A stretch of 8,943 nt of DNA from Bacteroidota bacterium (GTDB lineage Bacteria; Bacteroidota; Ignavibacteria; Kapaibacteriales; Kapaibacteriaceae), in the NCBI GenBank assembly GCA_003488525.1, contig DNLG01000033.1, positions 20,182 to 29,124 on the forward strand, given 5' to 3'. The position numbers and the translations under genes are program-made. How positions within the stretch are numbered: position 1 is the stretch's first letter; each line of letters begins with the position of its first letter. A model generated the notes under the pieces. That model ran no database searches and was not told where the DNA came from. It saw nothing but the letters and a program-made list of their open reading frames with translations. Below, one piece after another: positions 6,429 through 8,943 of this stretch.

Positions 6429-7988
6429 ATGAGTAGCCCCCTTACAACTGACCGTATTGCCGCGATCGACGTCGGCACAAACTCGTTTCACATGGTGATC
6501 GCCAGTGTGACGGATGCAGGCATGCTGCGCATTCACGCCCGGTCGAAAGACACCGTGCGTCTGGGGTCGTCTAAGGGCGACATGAAGCGCATCTCTGATG
6601 ATGCCATGGAGCGTGGCCTGAGGGCCATGGTGCGGCTTGTTGAAGAGGCACGGCAGCACAACGCAACCGTCCGGGCGATCGCTACCAGTGCTGTCCGGGA
6701 GGCCCTGAACAAGGATGTGTTTGTTGACCGGGTGCTGCGTCAGACCGGAGTTCATATTGACGTGATCCCCGGCATTGAAGAAGGACGTCTCATTTTCCTT
6801 GGCGTGCGCAATGCGCTCAGCATCGCCGACAAGCGCGTCTTCGTGTTTGATATCGGAGGAGGTTCGACCGAGACCATAACCGGTCATGACGGCGAGCCGG
6901 TCTACATTCATTCGGCCAAGCTCGGACACATCCGTCTTAGCGAGCGCTTCTTTCCGGATTCCCGCATCAATGACCAGCAGATCGCTGACTGCCGCGCATG
7001 GATACGCGGTGAGTGGCAGCCGGCCTTTCAGTCGCACATCGCCTACGGTTTCGATGAGGCCATTGCCTGTTCGGGTACCGTCATGGCTCTTGCTTCGATC
7101 GTCTTCGCACGTTCGGGCAGGCGAACGCCGGAAACCCTCAACGGCGTCACGTTCGATCGTGACGAGATCCTTGGTGCCATCGATATGGTCCTGTCGGCAC
7201 GGACCATTGATGAACGCATGGCCCTGCCCGGACTTGATGCCAAGCGAGCGGATGTGATCGTTGCCGGTGCACTGCTTGTAGAGCATCTGGTCAAGGGGCT
7301 TGGCATTCGCAGGCTCACGCTCTCCGGATACGCGCTTCGCGAAGGGATCGTTTTCGACACCTTTCAACAGGCCCGCGACATCGGCCTGACGCATCACCTG
7401 TCGCGACTGCGCTACCAGAGCGTTCTGCATATCTGCGAACTCTATCGCGTGAATCGACGGCACGCCGAACACGTCAAGCACCTATGCGTTCGCATGTTTG
7501 ATGATCTGATGCCTCTGCATGGGATGGGTGACAAAGAGCGCGAACTGCTCGAAGCGGCGGCCCTGCTTCACGATGTCGGCTATCATATTGCCGCAGATCA
7601 GCATCACAAGCACAGCGAATACATCATCCGTAACTGTGTGATGCCGGGGTTCACGAGCGATGAGACCGTGCTCATCTCCTCGGTGGCCAGATATCATCGC
7701 AAGAGTCACCCAAAGAAAAAGCACCCTGTCTTTGCCGGGCTGACCTCTTCCGAGCAGCACATGGTGGGTGTGCTGGCATCGATCCTTCGTATTGCCGAAG
7801 GACTCGACCGACGCCAGCAGTCCGTGGTGCATGGTCTCGAGGTTCGCACCGCTGAGGCCGGGATCGAGATCGGACTTAAGGTGCTCGGTGAGGTGCCCGA
7901 CGTTGAGCTCTGGAGCGCGGAGCGCCGCACGGGTCTGATGGAGGAGATCTTCCGTCGGCCGGTCCGGTTTGCTGTAAACCGCCTGTAA
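6429..7988 (+). CDS. ppx: Exopolyphosphatase / guanosine pentaphosphatase (Ppx/GppA) with C-terminal HD domain
   Basis: A 519-residue protein, close to the usual length of long Ppx/GppA enzymes (E. coli Ppx has 513). These cytoplasmic enzymes release terminal phosphate from polyphosphate and/or convert pppGpp to ppGpp. The ASKHA-type N-terminal half has the phosphate-1 motif AAIDVGTNSFHMVI (11-24), the I-x-G-I-EEGRLIFLGV segment with the catalytic Glu candidates 117-118, and the phosphate-2 loop DIGGGSTE (141-148). The C-terminal half, from about 330, is an HD-type helical domain with ALLHDVGYHI (His381-Asp382), HHKHSEYII (392-400) and the ARYHRK His423, so its metal-ligand histidines appear intact. 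Start: ATG at 6429; there is no Shine-Dalgarno, but the conserved motif begins ten residues in and no better start is available. Polyphosphatase versus pentaphosphatase specificity cannot be told from sequence. The protease gene follows 62 bases downstream. Confidence 0.93.
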   Translation: MSSPLTTDRIAAIDVGTNSFHMVIASVTDAGMLRIHARSKDTVRLGSSKGDMKRISDDAMERGLRAMVRLVEEARQHNATVRAIATSAVREALNKDVFVDRVLRQTGVHIDVIPGIEEGRLIFLGVRNALSIADKRVFVFDIGGGSTETITGHDGEPVYIHSAKLGHIRLSERFFPDSRINDQQIADCRAWIRGEWQPAFQSHIAYGFDEAIACSGTVMALASIVFARSGRRTPETLNGVTFDRDEILGAIDMVLSARTIDERMALPGLDAKRADVIVAGALLVEHLVKGLGIRRLTLSGYALREGIVFDTFQQARDIGLTHHLSRLRYQSVLHICELYRVNRRHAEHVKHLCVRMFDDLMPLHGMGDKERELLEAAALLHDVGYHIAADQHHKHSEYIIRNCVMPGFTSDETVLISSVARYHRKSHPKKKHPVFAGLTSSEQHMVGVLASILRIAEGLDRRQQSVVHGLEVRTAEAGIEIGLKVLGEVPDVELWSAERRTGLMEEIFRRPVRFAVNRL

Positions 7989-8010
7989 GGGGGCAATACA
8001 GGACAATTTT
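7982..8010 (+). terminator. Weak hairpin with T run after ppx, possible terminator or attenuator
   Basis: CCTGTA at 7982-7987, overlapping the ppx stop codon, can pair with TACAGG at 7997-8002 over six bases with a 9-base loop. After four bases comes TTTT (8007-8010). The stem is short, so partial termination or read-through into the protease gene is more likely than a full stop. Confidence 0.3.
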
Positions 8011-8039
8011 CTTCGTCAGTTGAGGCCGAATGAATTCAC

Positions 8040-8044
8040 AGGAG
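8040..8044 (+). promoter_or_regulatory. Shine-Dalgarno site of the HtrA-type protease
   Basis: AGGAG lies 6 bases before the ATG at 8051. This fixes the start and places a hydrophobic export or anchor segment at the very N-terminus. Confidence 0.75.
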
Positions 8045-8050
8045 CATACT

Positions 8051-8943
8051 ATGTCACGTCGATCTCTCGGCACCGCCATTGCCCTCATTGGCATCGGTGT
8101 TGTTGCCGGCGTCGTCCTCATGACCACATTTTCGAGTAACGCCATCGAGCAGTTGTTTGCTGCCGATGTCGAGTTAGGGGCAGGGGCGCCCCCTGCCATG
8201 GCCCCTCCGGCCGTCAAGATGCTCAACGATCAGTTCGTGAACGTTGCCTCGGCCGTCACCCCGTCGGTGGTATCGATCAGCGTCAAGACCGATCGCAAGG
8301 GTGTCTCGATGCGCGGCATGCCACAGGATTTCTTCCGCTTCTTCGGACCCGACTTCGGCACACCCGAGGGGGAAGAAGAAATGGTCCTGCCTGAATCCGA
8401 GGCCGGTGGCTCGGGCGTGATCGTCACGGCGGACGGATATGTGGTAACGAACAACCACGTGGTGGAGAATGCCAAGGAAGGGGGCATCACGGTCACCACA
8501 ACAGATCAGAAACAATACAAGGCCAAGCTGGTCGGACGTGATCCGCTGACAGATCTTGCCGTTCTGAAGATCGACGGTCGCTTTTCTGCTGCGCATCTGG
8601 CGCAGCGCTCGGACATCCGCATCGGCGAATGGGTTGTGGCCGTTGGGAGCCCCCTCGGACTGAAGTCTACCATCACCACGGGCATCGTATCGGCCATGGG
8701 CCGCTCGATCGGCATCGTCGGCACAAACGAAATGAACAATCAGCGCAGCCGCTATGCTGCTGAGAATTTCATCCAGACCGATGCAGCCATCAACCCGGGT
8801 AACTCGGGTGGTGGACTCTTCAACATCAACGGTAGCCTGGTCGGGATCAACACGGCTATCGCTTCGCAGTCGGGTGTAAATGCCGGTTATGGTTTCGCCA
8901 TCCCGATCGATATGGTGCGCAGCGTTGTGCTGGACCTGATCGA
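8051..8943 (+). CDS. HtrA/DegP-family periplasmic serine protease, N-terminal part (3' end outside window)
   Basis: The first 297 residues of a trypsin-like HtrA/Deg protease, which degrades or refolds misfolded envelope proteins. Residues about 7-27 form a hydrophobic segment after MSRR: either a signal peptide or an N-terminal membrane anchor. A long LA-type loop (about 77-115, with DFFRFFGPDFG and an acidic stretch) leads into the protease core GGSGVIV. The catalytic triad is complete: His136 in TNNHVVENA, Asp168 in DPLTDLAVLKI and Ser252 in INPGNSGGGLFN. The typical GEWVVAVGSPLGL, VSAMGRS, FIQTDAAINPGNSGG and YGFAIPID segments are all present. The PDZ domain or domains would follow the window edge, as in DegP/DegQ. 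The gene lies 62 bases after ppx on the same strand with its own good ribosome binding site. DegP, DegQ and DegS types cannot be separated without the C-terminus. Confidence 0.93.
   Translation, partial: MSRRSLGTAIALIGIGVVAGVVLMTTFSSNAIEQLFAADVELGAGAPPAMAPPAVKMLNDQFVNVASAVTPSVVSISVKTDRKGVSMRGMPQDFFRFFGPDFGTPEGEEEMVLPESEAGGSGVIVTADGYVVTNNHVVENAKEGGITVTTTDQKQYKAKLVGRDPLTDLAVLKIDGRFSAAHLAQRSDIRIGEWVVAVGSPLGLKSTITTGIVSAMGRSIGIVGTNEMNNQRSRYAAENFIQTDAAINPGNSGGGLFNINGSLVGINTAIASQSGVNAGYGFAIPIDMVRSVVLDLI

Noticed and set aside
6423..8006. Two long minus-strand frames (352 and 174 codons) that lie end to end in one frame across ppx, broken by a single stop at 7482-7484
   Set aside because: They are codon-aligned with ppx on the opposite strand. 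Stops there would need the sense codons TTA, CTA or TCA, which are rare in this GC-rich gene; the single stop corresponds to a sense CTA. The translations show no family signature, while the plus strand is an unmistakable Ppx.

Overview
The window most likely comes from a moderately GC-rich member of the Bacteroidota/Chlorobi superphylum, perhaps a Kapabacteria-, Ignavibacteria- or Rhodothermota-like lineage. The strongest evidence is a type IX secretion (T9SS) C-terminal sorting domain on a very large secreted protein that directly follows a TonB-dependent outer-membrane receptor. Several genes have recognisable Shine-Dalgarno sequences, and the exopolyphosphatase has none. The lineage is an inference from protein families; there is no rRNA gene or other marker in the window.

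Layout. Positions 3-1082 (+) are the 3' end of a TonB-dependent receptor gene. After 29 bases comes a 1333-residue T9SS cargo protein (1112-5113, +). It has a signal peptide, three Kre9/KNH-type Ig-like domains, two long and closely similar beta-helix-like modules (an internal tandem duplication) and a type A sorting domain. A strong hairpin (5141-5166) separates it from the convergent minus-strand genes: a multi-pass HGSNAT/DUF1624-like acyltransferase (5187-6263) and, 3 bases upstream of its start, a 38-residue single-helix membrane protein (6267-6383) that is easy to overlook. A short divergent intergenic region then leads to a full-length Ppx/GppA exopolyphosphatase with a C-terminal HD domain (6429-7988, +). 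After 62 bases comes the 5' part of an HtrA/DegP-type periplasmic serine protease (8051 to the window edge, +), with an intact His-Asp-Ser triad.

How the genes may work together. The receptor and the T9SS protein look like one transcription unit: an outer-membrane TonB-driven transporter with a large cell-surface or released partner. The acyltransferase and the small membrane protein look translationally coupled and may modify an envelope glycan. Ppx (polyphosphate/(p)ppGpp metabolism) and HtrA (envelope protein quality control) are housekeeping or stress genes that may be co-transcribed. The most interesting parts are the duplicated T9SS protein paired with the receptor, and the small membrane protein. 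There are no RNA genes, mobile elements or CRISPR arrays that I can see. No stretch longer than 300 bases lacks a gene.
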